DNA of 64,000 bases from Flavobacterium beibuense (lineage in GTDB: Bacteria > Bacteroidota > Bacteroidia > Flavobacteriales > Flavobacteriaceae). The stretch is taken from NCBI RefSeq assembly GCF_004151245.1, contig NZ_JUIW01000001.1, positions 372,001-436,000 on the forward strand, in the 5' to 3' direction. A program made the position numbers and the translations under genes. The notes beneath the pieces were generated by a model, which saw only the letters and a list, made by a program, of their open reading frames with translations, was not told the origin of the DNA and ran no database searches. Shown piece after piece: positions 53,081 to 61,289 of the stretch (its first letter is position 1; every line of letters starts with the position of its first letter).

Positions 53081-53992
53081 ATGATGAAAAAACGAATTTT
53101 AGCTTTAACGGTTTTTATTTTAGGGAGTGTTTATGCAAAGGCTCAGTATGCCGATCCTATTAATATACCTGTGTACTACAGTGTGCAGGAAGCAATGGCA
53201 GATAAAAATGCAAAGCAGCTTAATTTAAGGGATCAGAAACTTTTTTATGTACCAGCTGACTTAAGCAAACTGGAGCATCTGGAATTTTTAAACCTTATGC
53301 GTAATAACCTGGAGTATTGGGATGAGGAAATTTTTACACTTAAAAACCTTGAAATCCTTAACTTTAAGCTTAACTCTATAAAATACCTTCCTCAAGAAAT
53401 AGGCAAGCTAAGCAACCTTATTAGGATAGACCTCTCGGATAATGATATTTCCTACCTTCCACAGGAAATAAAAGAACTTACAAAGCTAAGATACCTGCAT
53501 CTCTCTGTAAATTCACTCGTTTCTGTACCGGAGGGTATCGGTAATTGTAAAAATCTTGAAATATTAGAGATGGACAATAATCAGTTAAGTTATCTTCCTC
53601 AAAACATAGCCAAGCTAAAAAAACTAAAAAATCTTCAGTTGAGCTATAATCAGTTTAATGAGTTTGATGGTAGTTGGTTTAATTTTCCTAATCTTGAGAT
53701 CCTTAATATGGAATACAACAGCCTTAAATATTTACCTCAGGAAATAGGGAAGTTAACATCGCTTAAAACATTAATGCTTAATAATAATAAGCTTATAAAA
53801 TTACCGGATAGCATTCAAAACTTAACACAACTTGAGCTTTTAACCCTTGCCAATAATAACCTTACCGAATTACCAAAAGATATTGATAAGCTTACAGGTT
53901 TAAAAACACTGATACTTGCAGGTAATAATATAAATACTGCTGAGAAAGAGAGGATTAAAAAAGCTTTACCTGGGTGTAAGGTGTATTTTTAA
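53081..53992 (+). CDS. Exported leucine-rich-repeat protein
   Basis: A 303-residue protein with a signal peptide (to about residue 21, YAKAQ). About ten LRRs of 23 residues follow (pattern LEILNLxxNxLxxLPQEIGKLxNL). This is the plant-type/Ras-suppressor-like repeat found in bacterial surface and effector proteins. No sorting domain is visible, so it may be periplasmic or outer-membrane-associated through another route. It likely mediates binding; the partner is unknown. The start codon at 53084 is an alternative. Confidence 0.9.
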   Translation: MMKKRILALTVFILGSVYAKAQYADPINIPVYYSVQEAMADKNAKQLNLRDQKLFYVPADLSKLEHLEFLNLMRNNLEYWDEEIFTLKNLEILNFKLNSIKYLPQEIGKLSNLIRIDLSDNDISYLPQEIKELTKLRYLHLSVNSLVSVPEGIGNCKNLEILEMDNNQLSYLPQNIAKLKKLKNLQLSYNQFNEFDGSWFNFPNLEILNMEYNSLKYLPQEIGKLTSLKTLMLNNNKLIKLPDSIQNLTQLELLTLANNNLTELPKDIDKLTGLKTLILAGNNINTAEKERIKKALPGCKVYF

Positions 53993-54112
53993 AAATTTAT
54001 GAATAAATATATTATTGTAAAGACAGTGTTATGCTGTCTTTTTTGTTTTAACAAAAAATTAAGGGTTTAATGGTTAACTTTAAAAGAGATTAACTTTATT
54101 AAATATTCCGGA

Positions 54113-54646
54113 ATGAAAAAGCTATTACCACTATACTTTTTTATGGCTTTCTTTTTCTCTGTAAAAGGTTTTGCGCAAGAGGAGAAAAGTTCGGGGCACC
54201 ATCAAACATTCGGTATTTCCATTAGCCACGTTAATATTTTTAATGGTGTGGATAATTCAGAAAATAAGCTGATATCATTACCTGCATGGGGTATTGATTA
54301 TAATTATTGGTTCAATGAAAAATGGGGATTAGGGCTTCATACGGATATTACGGTTGATAAATTTACGGTCGATGAAAATTTAGGTGATGATGCTTCATTA
54401 GAGAGAAGCTTTCCAATTGCTCCAGCCATAATGGGAATGAGAAAGTTTGGTAATCATACAATAATGTTTGGTATAGGTGGTGAGTTTGAAAAAGAGGAAA
54501 ATCTTTTTCTTAACAGGCTGGGCTACGAATATGGAATTGAGGTATCTGAAAAATGGGAGGTAGGTGCAGCCCTTAATTATGATTTCCGGTGGAATGCTTA
54601 TGACAGTTATACTGTAAGTATAGGTGTTAGCAGGGTGCTTAACTAG
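54113..54646 (+). CDS. Predicted outer-membrane beta-barrel protein (small)
   Basis: A 177-residue protein with a signal peptide (ending GFAQ). The mature part alternates amphipathic strands with aromatic ends (GIDYNYWFNEKWGLGLHTDI, TIMFGIGGEFE, YDFRWNAYDSYTVSIGVS), the style of an eight-stranded outer-membrane barrel. Length and His-rich start (SSGHHQTFGISISHVN) fit a porin-like or OmpW-style family. Specific function is not recognised. Confidence 0.65.
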   Translation: MKKLLPLYFFMAFFFSVKGFAQEEKSSGHHQTFGISISHVNIFNGVDNSENKLISLPAWGIDYNYWFNEKWGLGLHTDITVDKFTVDENLGDDASLERSFPIAPAIMGMRKFGNHTIMFGIGGEFEKEENLFLNRLGYEYGIEVSEKWEVGAALNYDFRWNAYDSYTVSIGVSRVLN

Positions 54647-54720
54647 TAAAAAACTTGATTTATGTTGCTTATAGTCAGATGTTTTTCTAACTTTAATACA
54701 TCAACCAATATTTTCACGCC

Positions 54721-55620
54721 ATGAAGAAATTATTGTTCGCACCTTTATTTTATTTTTTGAGTCTGTCAGTTACAGCACAAACAGAATTACAACTGGATAC
54801 CATTGTTGTTCAGACAGAAGATGAAATTCCTCAGATTTTACCGGATGATCTTCCTTTTTGGTATGCCAGGAGATTTAAATTTAATGCGGGTGCCTTTTTT
54901 CCCGTAAACAATACTCAGGTAAGGGTAGGGAACAATAATGGTAATTTTGGGACTACAATAGACCTGGAAGATGATTTAGGGTTCAGCAAAAGTACTACTT
55001 CTTTTATAGCCGATTTTCAATGGCGTATCTCAAGAAGATCAAGATTAGTATTAGAATATTTCTATCTTAGGAGGGAGTCAACTAAAACATTAGACAGAGA
55101 AATAGAATTCGGGGATCATGTTTATCCTGTAAATGCATCGGTATCTGCTTTTTTTGATAATAACATTGCGAGGCTGGCATATAGCTATGCTATTTTAAGC
55201 AAACCAAAATATGAGGCCGGATTACTTATAGGTGCTCACGTGATTTTTGGTGATATGGGATTGCAGTTAGATACAAATATAGGCTCGGTGGGAGTAGAGG
55301 ATAATTTTGACTTTACTGCACCTTTACCTGATATTGGTGCTTGGGGCGAATTTGTACTGGGGCCTAAATTCGGACTTTATACAAACATCAATTATTTATC
55401 CCTTACTATAGATAATATTAGGGGAAGGATAATAAGCTATAACTTGTCTGTATTATATAATATCTATAAAAACTTTAGTATTACGGCAGGATATACAGGT
55501 TTAAATATAAGGGTAGATGTAGAGAAAGAAAGGCTTAACGGCTTTTTTAAATGGGGATATAACGGACCTTCTTTAACTGCGACTTATACTTTTGGCAATA
55601 AAATCAAATTTTCTAAATAA
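54721..55620 (+). CDS. Predicted outer-membrane beta-barrel protein
   Basis: A 299-residue exported protein (signal peptide ending VTAQ). Repeated amphipathic strands separated by turns are seen (ARRFKFNAGAFFPVNNTQVRVG, RLVLEYFYLRRES, LTATYTFGNKIKFSK at the C-terminus). An N-terminal acidic plug-like segment (about 20-50) precedes the barrel. It is a probable outer-membrane protein. No family name can be given with confidence. It ends 9 bp before the FGE-like gene, suggesting co-transcription. Confidence 0.65.
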   Translation: MKKLLFAPLFYFLSLSVTAQTELQLDTIVVQTEDEIPQILPDDLPFWYARRFKFNAGAFFPVNNTQVRVGNNNGNFGTTIDLEDDLGFSKSTTSFIADFQWRISRRSRLVLEYFYLRRESTKTLDREIEFGDHVYPVNASVSAFFDNNIARLAYSYAILSKPKYEAGLLIGAHVIFGDMGLQLDTNIGSVGVEDNFDFTAPLPDIGAWGEFVLGPKFGLYTNINYLSLTIDNIRGRIISYNLSVLYNIYKNFSITAGYTGLNIRVDVEKERLNGFFKWGYNGPSLTATYTFGNKIKFSK

Positions 55621-55629
55621 TCACTACCA

Positions 55630-56685
55630 ATGAAACTAAACTACCTTATACTGGCAATTGCATTTGTTTTTTGCTCCTGCCAGGACAAAAAAAATACTGA
55701 TACCCTTGCAGATAATACTGATGCCGTTCCTGCCAATAAACCTAAAGGGATGGTTTGGATTAAAGGCGGGGAATTTATGCTGGGGAACAGCAGTGCAGAT
55801 GCAGCCAATACCGAGGGGCCTGCCGTACTAACCAAAATGGATGGTTATTGGATAGATGAAACCGAAGTTACAAACGACCAGTTTGAAGCCTTTGTAAAAG
55901 CAACGGGGTATAAAACTGTTGCAGAAAGGGAAATTGACTGGGAAGAGATGAAAAAACAATTACCTCCCGGGACACCTAAACCGCACGACTCTATACTTGT
56001 TCCCGGTTCACTGGTATTTGCACCACCTTCAGGACCTGTGCCTTTAAATGATTATTCACTATGGTGGGCCTGGATGCCAGGTGCTAACTGGAGACATCCG
56101 CAGGGGCCTGATAGCGATATTAAAGGAAAAGGTAATTACCCGGTAGTGCAGGTGGCTTATGAAGATGCTCAGGCCTATGCAAAATGGGCAGGTAAAAGAT
56201 TACCTACAGAGGCAGAATGGGAATATGCAGCACAGGGAGGAAAGGACAATCAAAACTTTGCATGGGGTAACGAACTGACCCCAGCGGGTGTTTATCAGGC
56301 GAATTTCTTTCAGGGAGATTTTCCTTATCATAATACCGATGCCGATGGTTTTGACAGGCTGGCTCCTGTAAAGAATTTTCAACCAAACGGATATGGTTTG
56401 TATGATATGATAGGTAACGTATGGGAACTTACGGACGACCGTTACAGACCGGATACTTATAAGATGTATAAAACATCAGGGATGAGAGAGTGCCATAGTC
56501 CTAAAGGCCCGGAGGTAAGTTATGATCCTAATGATCCTTACAGCCCTAAGAGAGTGATAAAAGGAGGTTCTTTTTTATGTAGTGAACAGTATTGCTCAAG
56601 CTACAGGCCTGATGCCCGAATGGCAAACTCAGAGGACAGCGGACAGGAGCATGTAGGTTTTCGTTGTGTAAAGGATAAGAATTAA
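55630..56685 (+). CDS. Formylglycine-generating-enzyme (SUMF1)-fold lipoprotein
   Basis: A 351-residue lipoprotein (CSC near residue 17). It has the FGE/SUMF1 fold: GMVWIKGGEFMLG, GYWIDETEVTNDQFEAFVKATGY, WAGKRLPTEAEWEYAAQGG, GNVWELTDD and GGSFLCSEQYCSSYRPDAR. Cys317 and Cys322 match the copper-binding catalytic pair of true FGEs (SFLCxxxxC), so it may convert Cys to formylglycine in a sulfatase. An Ergothioneine-synthesis (EgtB) or GldJ/GldK-type role is less likely, as those lack this pair. No sulfatase gene is in the window. Confidence 0.88.
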   Translation: MKLNYLILAIAFVFCSCQDKKNTDTLADNTDAVPANKPKGMVWIKGGEFMLGNSSADAANTEGPAVLTKMDGYWIDETEVTNDQFEAFVKATGYKTVAEREIDWEEMKKQLPPGTPKPHDSILVPGSLVFAPPSGPVPLNDYSLWWAWMPGANWRHPQGPDSDIKGKGNYPVVQVAYEDAQAYAKWAGKRLPTEAEWEYAAQGGKDNQNFAWGNELTPAGVYQANFFQGDFPYHNTDADGFDRLAPVKNFQPNGYGLYDMIGNVWELTDDRYRPDTYKMYKTSGMRECHSPKGPEVSYDPNDPYSPKRVIKGGSFLCSEQYCSSYRPDARMANSEDSGQEHVGFRCVKDKN

Positions 56686-56704
56686 TAATAGATATTTAGT
56701 ATAT

Positions 56705-56777
56705 AAAAAAGCAGCCTCATGGCTGCTTTTTTTGTTACATAACAAAAAAAGCAGCCTCATGGCTGCTTTTTTTGTTA
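56705..56777. repeat. Tandem 33-bp repeat containing a terminator hairpin (period 40 bp)
   Basis: 56705-56737 and 56745-56777 are identical. Each contains the hairpin GCAGCC-TCAT-GGCTGC with flanking A- and T-tracts. They terminate the FGE-like gene twice and may also stop antisense transcription. Confidence 0.95.
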
Positions 56778-56787
56778 TGTAACAAAA
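56730..56787. repeat. Perfect 58-bp inverted repeat (27-bp arms, 4-nt loop)
   Basis: The second terminator hairpin extends outward because the 10-bp flanks GTTACATAAC (56734) and GTTATGTAAC (56774) are reverse complements. The whole forms a 27-bp perfect stem around TCAT. Its right end overlaps the Crp/Fnr-type box at 56779-56792. Confidence 0.95.
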
Positions 56788-56822
56788 GCTACTGACCAGT
56801 CTTTGTATATACTGTTACTTTG
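56779..56822 (+). promoter_or_regulatory. Crp/Fnr-type box plus -7 element upstream of the YeeE genes
   Basis: GTAAC-AAAA-GCTAC (56779-56792) is one mismatch from a perfect palindrome. It is followed by TTACTTTG (56815-56822), a -7 variant. The centre-to--7 distance of 29.5 bp is the same as at 58495 and 59381. Confidence 0.65.
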
Positions 56823-56839
56823 CCGAAAAATAAAATAAC

Positions 56840-57397
56840 ATGAACTGGATTTTTCAACCTTGGACATGGTATGTGGCCGGACCTTTAATTACGCTTACAA
56901 TGGCGTTGCTTTTATTTCTAGGAAAGAACTTTGGTATGTCGTCTAACCTTCGTACTATTTGTACCATGTGTGGAGCCGGAAGTACCTGCGATTTTTTTTG
57001 CTTTGACTGGCGTTCTCAAAAATGGAACCTTCTAATTATGATTGGAGCTATAGTAGGCGGATTTATAGCTTTCAATTTTTTATCTGGAAATCCGGTACCT
57101 GATATTAATCCTGATACAATAGCCGATTTAAAAGGAATGGGGTTTGAAAGCGCCGGAAAAGCCTATGTACCTACAGAATTTTTTGGGAACGAAGCTTTTT
57201 CTTCGGTAAAAACAATCATAATTCTTTTGATAGGTGGATTTTTGGTAGGATTTGGTGCCCGCTATGCCGGGGGCTGTACTTCGGGGCATGCCATTTCAGG
57301 ACTAAGCAACCTTCAGTTACCTTCACTTATAGCTGTAGTAGGATTTTTTGTGGGAGGACTAATTATGGTACACCTTGTGTTTCCTTTAATTTTTTAA
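56840..57397 (+). CDS. YeeE/YedE-type sulfur (thiosulfate) transport protein, subunit 1
   Basis: A 185-residue inner-membrane protein with about four to five helices (12-27, 66-85, 125-145, 160-183). The YeeE signature GARYAGGCTSGHAISGL is present. A Cys-rich loop (ICTMCGAGSTCDFFCFD) lies after the first helix. YeeE imports thiosulfate, and the conserved Cys of GGCTSGH lies in the conduction path. The family fold is split between this gene and the next (10-bp gap), a two-subunit form common in Bacteroidota. Confidence 0.92.
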   Translation: MNWIFQPWTWYVAGPLITLTMALLLFLGKNFGMSSNLRTICTMCGAGSTCDFFCFDWRSQKWNLLIMIGAIVGGFIAFNFLSGNPVPDINPDTIADLKGMGFESAGKAYVPTEFFGNEAFSSVKTIIILLIGGFLVGFGARYAGGCTSGHAISGLSNLQLPSLIAVVGFFVGGLIMVHLVFPLIF

Positions 57398-57407
57398 TAG
57401 CAAGACA

Positions 57408-57821
57408 ATGAGAAATATAATTTTTTTAATAGTTGGTACTTTCTTCGGGATAGTAATGTTTAAATCGGAGGCAGCTTCGTGGTTTCGCATTTATGAAATG
57501 TTTCAGTTCAGGTCTTTTCATATGTATGGAATAATAGGATCGGCACTGGGGTTAGGAGTGCTTTTGGTTCAGCTTATAAAGAGAAAAAGGATGAAAGATC
57601 TGTCGGGTAATCCGATAATGATTGTACCTAAAGACAAGAGTTTTTCCAGGTATATGTTTGGAGGTATCCTTTTCGGATTAGGCTGGGCTTTGGCAGGTGC
57701 ATGCCCGGGACCTATGTTTGTACTGGCAGGTGCAGGATTTTATCCTATACTTATTGTAATTGCAGGAGCAGTGGGCGGTACCTGGGTTTACGGACTTATA
57801 AAAGACAAGCTGCCACATTAA
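57408..57821 (+). CDS. YeeE/YedE-type (DUF6691) sulfur transport protein, subunit 2
   Basis: A 137-residue membrane protein with four helices. It has the second YeeE-type signature FGLGWALAGACPGPMFVLAGAG, whose Cys matches the second functional Cys of full-length YeeE. Together with subunit 1 it should form one thiosulfate or persulfide permease. It is followed 31 bp later by the Crp/Fnr gene on the same transcript. Confidence 0.9.
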   Translation: MRNIIFLIVGTFFGIVMFKSEAASWFRIYEMFQFRSFHMYGIIGSALGLGVLLVQLIKRKRMKDLSGNPIMIVPKDKSFSRYMFGGILFGLGWALAGACPGPMFVLAGAGFYPILIVIAGAVGGTWVYGLIKDKLPH

Positions 57822-57852
57822 TTTGTATATTTAAACAATCAACCAAAACACA

Positions 57853-58482
57853 ATGGAAGAACTGATTAAACAGGCCTACGGCAATATTTTTGAAGAAGCC
57901 CTTATAAAGGAAATAGCAGAAGTTTCTACTCTTGTTGAATTTGAAGAAGGCGACAGGCTTATTGAAATTGGTGAGTATATAAGAAGAATGCCTTTGCTGT
58001 TAACCGGAGCAATAAAAATACTAAGGGAAGACAGGGATGAGGGCGACTTATTGCTTTATTTTCTTGAAAGGGGAGATACCTGTGCCATGACACTTGCATG
58101 CTGTATGGGTGATACCAAAAGCGAGATAAGAGCAATAGCCGAAAATAAGGGTAGTCTTGCCATGATTCCTGTAAATAAAATGGAGGAATGGCTGGGTAAG
58201 TACAAAAGTTGGCGCAACTTTGTTTTTACCAGTTATAATAAGCGCTTAAGCGAAATGCTTAGCGCAGTAGATAACCTTGCCTTTATGAAAATGGATGAAC
58301 GCCTGCTTAATTATCTTAAAGAGAAAGCAAAGGTTAATAATTCAAATATTATTAATAATACCCATCAGGAAATAGCTTACGAGCTTAATACCTCGAGAGT
58401 AGTGGTGTCCAGATTATTAAAAGCCTTTGAAAACGAAGGTAAAATAAAACTGAACCGAAATAATATTGTTCTTTTAAAATAA
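57853..58482 (+). CDS. Crp/Fnr-family transcriptional regulator
   Basis: A 209-residue protein with a cyclic-nucleotide-binding-fold sensor domain (about 20-130, with Cys residues in DTCAMTLACCMG) and a C-terminal HTH (about 150-205, HQEIAYELNTSRVVVSRLLKAFENEGKI). It lacks the four N-terminal Cys of Fnr, so any sensing of sulfur or redox may use the central Cys cluster. Encoded after the transporter genes, it is likely autoregulated through the box at 56779. Three matching boxes precede the sulfur genes. Confidence 0.9.
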   Translation: MEELIKQAYGNIFEEALIKEIAEVSTLVEFEEGDRLIEIGEYIRRMPLLLTGAIKILREDRDEGDLLLYFLERGDTCAMTLACCMGDTKSEIRAIAENKGSLAMIPVNKMEEWLGKYKSWRNFVFTSYNKRLSEMLSAVDNLAFMKMDERLLNYLKEKAKVNNSNIINNTHQEIAYELNTSRVVVSRLLKAFENEGKIKLNRNNIVLLK

Positions 58483-58523
58483 AAAAAGCCCAGTGTAACT
58501 TTTGTTACTGCCCAGCTTTTTAC
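58483..58523 (+). terminator. Terminator-like hairpin after the Crp/Fnr gene
   Basis: An interrupted stem AAAAAGC...CAGTGTAAC / GTTACTG...GCTTTTT around TTTT ends in a T-run. It overlaps the operator box, so termination and activator binding share one element. Confidence 0.55.
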
Positions 58524-58538
58524 CACATACTAATTTAG
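58495..58538 (+). promoter_or_regulatory. Crp/Fnr-type box plus -7-like element upstream of the TauE gene
   Basis: A perfect palindrome GTAAC-TTTT-GTTAC (58495-58508) is followed by TAATTTAG (58531-58538), one mismatch from TAnnTTTG. The centre-to--7 distance is 29.5 bp. The box also sits in the stem of a terminator-like hairpin (58483-58521) ending the regulator gene. Confidence 0.65.
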
Positions 58539-58563
58539 CCTGAAATTATTAAAGCATACACTT

Positions 58564-59361
58564 ATGGATGTAACAATGGTTTCAGGCTATTTTCTTGCCC
58601 TTTTGGTAGGTGTTTCCCTTGGCCTTATAGGTAGTGGTGGATCTATACTTACCGTACCCATTTTAGTATATTTATTAACGGTTAACCCTGTGCTCGCAAC
58701 TGCTTATTCCCTTTTTGTGGTAGGTAGTACAGCTTTGGTAGGAGGGTTGCGTAATGCCTTTAACAAGAATGTGGACTTTAGCATAGTATGGATATTTGGT
58801 ATACCATCTTTAATAGCTGCCTATTTGGTTAGGGCATTTGTTATACCTGCAATACCCGATGTGGTATTCTCCGCAGGAACAGTTTTGGTTACAAAATCTT
58901 TATTATTAATGGTGTTGTTTGCAGTAGTAATGCTAACAGCATCCGTACGAATGATAAGATTCGGAAACTCCGGTACTATCACAGCAAATATTGATGTCTC
59001 CTATTTCAGGTTGGTCGTTTTGGGGGTGCTTATAGGGGTTTTAGCAGGAGCTGTAGGTGCCGGGGGCGGATTCTTAATAATACCTGCATTGGTTTTTTTG
59101 GCACATATGCCTATGAAAAAGGCCGTAGGAACTTCACTTTTTATTATTGCCATCCAGTCATTGGCCGGTTTTATGGGAGATGTGGGGCAAAGTAATATAG
59201 ACTGGCCTTTTTTACTGATCTTTACTTTAATGTCGGTAATCGGAATCTTTATTGGTATAGCGTTGTCAAATAAAATTCCGGGCGAAAAACTTAAAATAGG
59301 CTTTGGGTGGTTTGTATTAGTAATGGGTATCTATATTTTGATAAAAGAAATTTTTATGTAA
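58564..59361 (+). CDS. TauE/SafE-family sulfite/sulfonate exporter-like membrane protein
   Basis: A 265-residue inner-membrane protein of about eight helices with the duplicated TauE/SafE repeat. LVGVSLGLIGSGGSILTVPILVYL at the start and GVLIGVLAGAVGAGGGFLIIPALVFL in the middle are the paired signatures. It likely exports sulfite, thiosulfate or a related anion produced by persulfide oxidation. It sits between the regulator and the persulfide dioxygenase genes. Confidence 0.93.
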   Translation: MDVTMVSGYFLALLVGVSLGLIGSGGSILTVPILVYLLTVNPVLATAYSLFVVGSTALVGGLRNAFNKNVDFSIVWIFGIPSLIAAYLVRAFVIPAIPDVVFSAGTVLVTKSLLLMVLFAVVMLTASVRMIRFGNSGTITANIDVSYFRLVVLGVLIGVLAGAVGAGGGFLIIPALVFLAHMPMKKAVGTSLFIIAIQSLAGFMGDVGQSNIDWPFLLIFTLMSVIGIFIGIALSNKIPGEKLKIGFGWFVLVMGIYILIKEIFM

Positions 59362-59380
59362 TTGAAAATAAGTTGTTTGT

Positions 59381-59424
59381 GTAACTTTTGTTACTGAACA
59401 AGCAAACGGAATAATCTAATTTTG
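59381..59424 (+). promoter_or_regulatory. Crp/Fnr-type box plus -7 element upstream of the persulfide dioxygenase
   Basis: A perfect palindrome GTAAC-TTTT-GTTAC (59381-59394) is followed by TAATTTTG (59417-59424), a perfect -7 match. The box centre lies 29.5 bp before the -7, i.e. near -41.5 if the start is about 5 bp past the box. Confidence 0.75.
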
Positions 59425-59450
59425 GAGTATAAACAATAAATATTTAAGTT

Positions 59451-60842
59451 ATGTATTTTCAACATGTATACGATAAAACTTTAGCTCAGGCAAGTTACTT
59501 TATAGGTTGTCAGGCTAAAGGAGAAGCAATTGTAATAGACGCTAAAAGAGATATAGATACTTATCTGGAAATAGCAAAACAAAACAATATGACAATCACT
59601 CATATTGCAGAGACCCATATTCATGCCGATTTCCTTACAGGATCGAGAGAGCTGGCAAAGGTAACAGGGGCTAAAATGTACCTTTCTGATGAAGGAGGTC
59701 CAGACTGGCAATATGAATTTGATCATGTAGGTCTTAAAAACGGTGATATTATTAAAGTAGGTAACCTGACATTAGAGGTTATACATACACCTGGACATAC
59801 ACCTGAGAGCATAAGCTTCCTGCTTACCGACCATCCTGCTACCGATGAACCTGTAATGCTGTTTACAGGAGACTTTGTGTTTGTAGGTGATATAGGCAGG
59901 CCTGATCTTCTTGAAAAAGCGGCAGGCCTAAAAGGTACTCAGGATATAGGCGCAAAACAGATGTATAAATCAATAGACAAGTTTGCCTCGCTTCCTGCCC
60001 ATATACAGGTGTGGCCCGGGCATGGAGCAGGTTCTGCATGTGGTAAAGCTTTAGGCGCAGTGCCAAGTTCTACAGTGGGGTACGAAAAAATAAGAAACTG
60101 GGCTTTTCAATATGAAAATAATGAAAAGGGCTTTACAGACTATCTGCTTGCCGATCAGCCGGAACCTCCTAAGTATTTTGCAATGATGAAAAAGCTTAAT
60201 AAGGTAGACAGGCCATTACTGGTAGAAGTGCCTAAGCATGCCAAACTTTCTAAAGCAGAATTTCTTGACGCTTACGAAAAAGGGATGACCATTATTGACA
60301 CCCGTAACAAAGCCGATTTTGCAAACGGTTTTATACCCGATACTATAAACATACAGGGTAACAACTCTTTTGCTACCTGGTGTGGCTGGATGCTTGATTA
60401 TGAGGAACAGTTTATTCTTATAGCTGACGAAAGCCAGATGGAAGACCTTACCAGAAAACTTATGAGAATAGGCCTGGATAATATCTACGGATATATTGAC
60501 AATGTGGAGGAAATGGGGTTTGAATTACAAAAATCGGATGTGATTTCAATTGACGAATTCAAAAACCATATTGGTAAAACAAACGTACAGATAATTGATG
60601 TAAGGGGAGAAGCAGAATATAACGCTGACCACATTGAGGGAGCCATAAACCTGTTTACCGGTACATTAAAGGATAACCTTAACAGGATAGATACAAAAAA
60701 AGAGGTGGTTATACACTGCCAGAGCGGAGATCGTGCAGCTATAGCGGCTTCACTACTTCGTAAAAAGGGAATTAAAGTAAAAAATTATTCTGCCGGTATG
60801 GCCGAATGGAAAAAATACAATAACCTAACAGTAAGTAATTAA
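59451..60842 (+). CDS. Persulfide dioxygenase (ETHE1-like MBL fold) fused to two rhodanese domains
   Basis: A 463-residue cytosolic protein. The N-terminal beta-lactamase fold (1-245) has the iron/metal ligands of ETHE1/Blh: His56, His58 and Asp60 (ETHIHADFLTGS), TPGHTPESISF, and GDIGRPDL as the dioxygenase signature. A first rhodanese domain (about 260-360) has no catalytic Cys. A second (about 368-460) carries Cys423 (IHCQSGDRAA). It oxidises glutathione- or bacillithiol-type persulfide to sulfite, with the rhodanese passing sulfane sulfur. It is co-transcribed with the next rhodanese (5-bp gap). Confidence 0.94.
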   Translation: MYFQHVYDKTLAQASYFIGCQAKGEAIVIDAKRDIDTYLEIAKQNNMTITHIAETHIHADFLTGSRELAKVTGAKMYLSDEGGPDWQYEFDHVGLKNGDIIKVGNLTLEVIHTPGHTPESISFLLTDHPATDEPVMLFTGDFVFVGDIGRPDLLEKAAGLKGTQDIGAKQMYKSIDKFASLPAHIQVWPGHGAGSACGKALGAVPSSTVGYEKIRNWAFQYENNEKGFTDYLLADQPEPPKYFAMMKKLNKVDRPLLVEVPKHAKLSKAEFLDAYEKGMTIIDTRNKADFANGFIPDTINIQGNNSFATWCGWMLDYEEQFILIADESQMEDLTRKLMRIGLDNIYGYIDNVEEMGFELQKSDVISIDEFKNHIGKTNVQIIDVRGEAEYNADHIEGAINLFTGTLKDNLNRIDTKKEVVIHCQSGDRAAIAASLLRKKGIKVKNYSAGMAEWKKYNNLTVSN

Positions 60843-60847
60843 TTAAT

Positions 60848-61156
60848 ATGAAAAATGTAAGACAGGACGAATGGGAAACGCTTATAGAGGAGGATCCTAA
60901 TGCGGTTATACTTGATGTAAGGACTGAAGATGAATGTGCCGAAGGTACACTGCCTAATGCTGTTTGTATTAATTTTTTTGAGAGAGAGCATTTTTTTGAT
61001 AAAATTAAAAAGCTTGACCGTGATAAAAATTATTATGTGTACTGCAGGAGCGGAAATCGTAGCGGTATGGCTTGTCAGTTAATGGAGAGCTACGGATTTG
61101 AAAATACAGTTAATCTTAATGGAGGATTGCTGTTATGGAAAGGTGATTTAAAATAA
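60848..61156 (+). CDS. Single-domain rhodanese
   Basis: A 102-residue cytosolic sulfurtransferase with active Cys66 in YCRSGNRSGMA and the opening DEWETLIEEDPNAVILDVRTEDE. It is located just downstream of the persulfide dioxygenase and probably shuttles sulfane sulfur with it. Similar layout and opening to the rhodanese at 33922 suggest paralogy. Confidence 0.92.
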   Translation: MKNVRQDEWETLIEEDPNAVILDVRTEDECAEGTLPNAVCINFFEREHFFDKIKKLDRDKNYYVYCRSGNRSGMACQLMESYGFENTVNLNGGLLLWKGDLK

Positions 61157-61211
61157 CTTGTTGATGGAGTTATAATTTTTGATTAAAGTGATTAAATTGT
61201 GATTGATTTGT

Positions 61212-61238
61212 AAAGGCGGCTTTTATGGCCGCCTTTTA
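61212..61238 (+). terminator. Intrinsic terminator of the sulfur operon
   Basis: A stem AAAGGCGGC / GCCGCCTTT with a 7-nt loop, followed by T-rich sequence. Confidence 0.85.
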
Positions 61239-61289
61239 TGTTTATATTGTTATATTCTAAATAATCAGGGTTTGCTTAACTATTAAAAG

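Noticed and set aside
56705..56777. Short tandem repeats as a possible CRISPR array
   Set aside because: Only two copies, each a terminator hairpin with T-tract, with 7-bp spacing and no cas genes.
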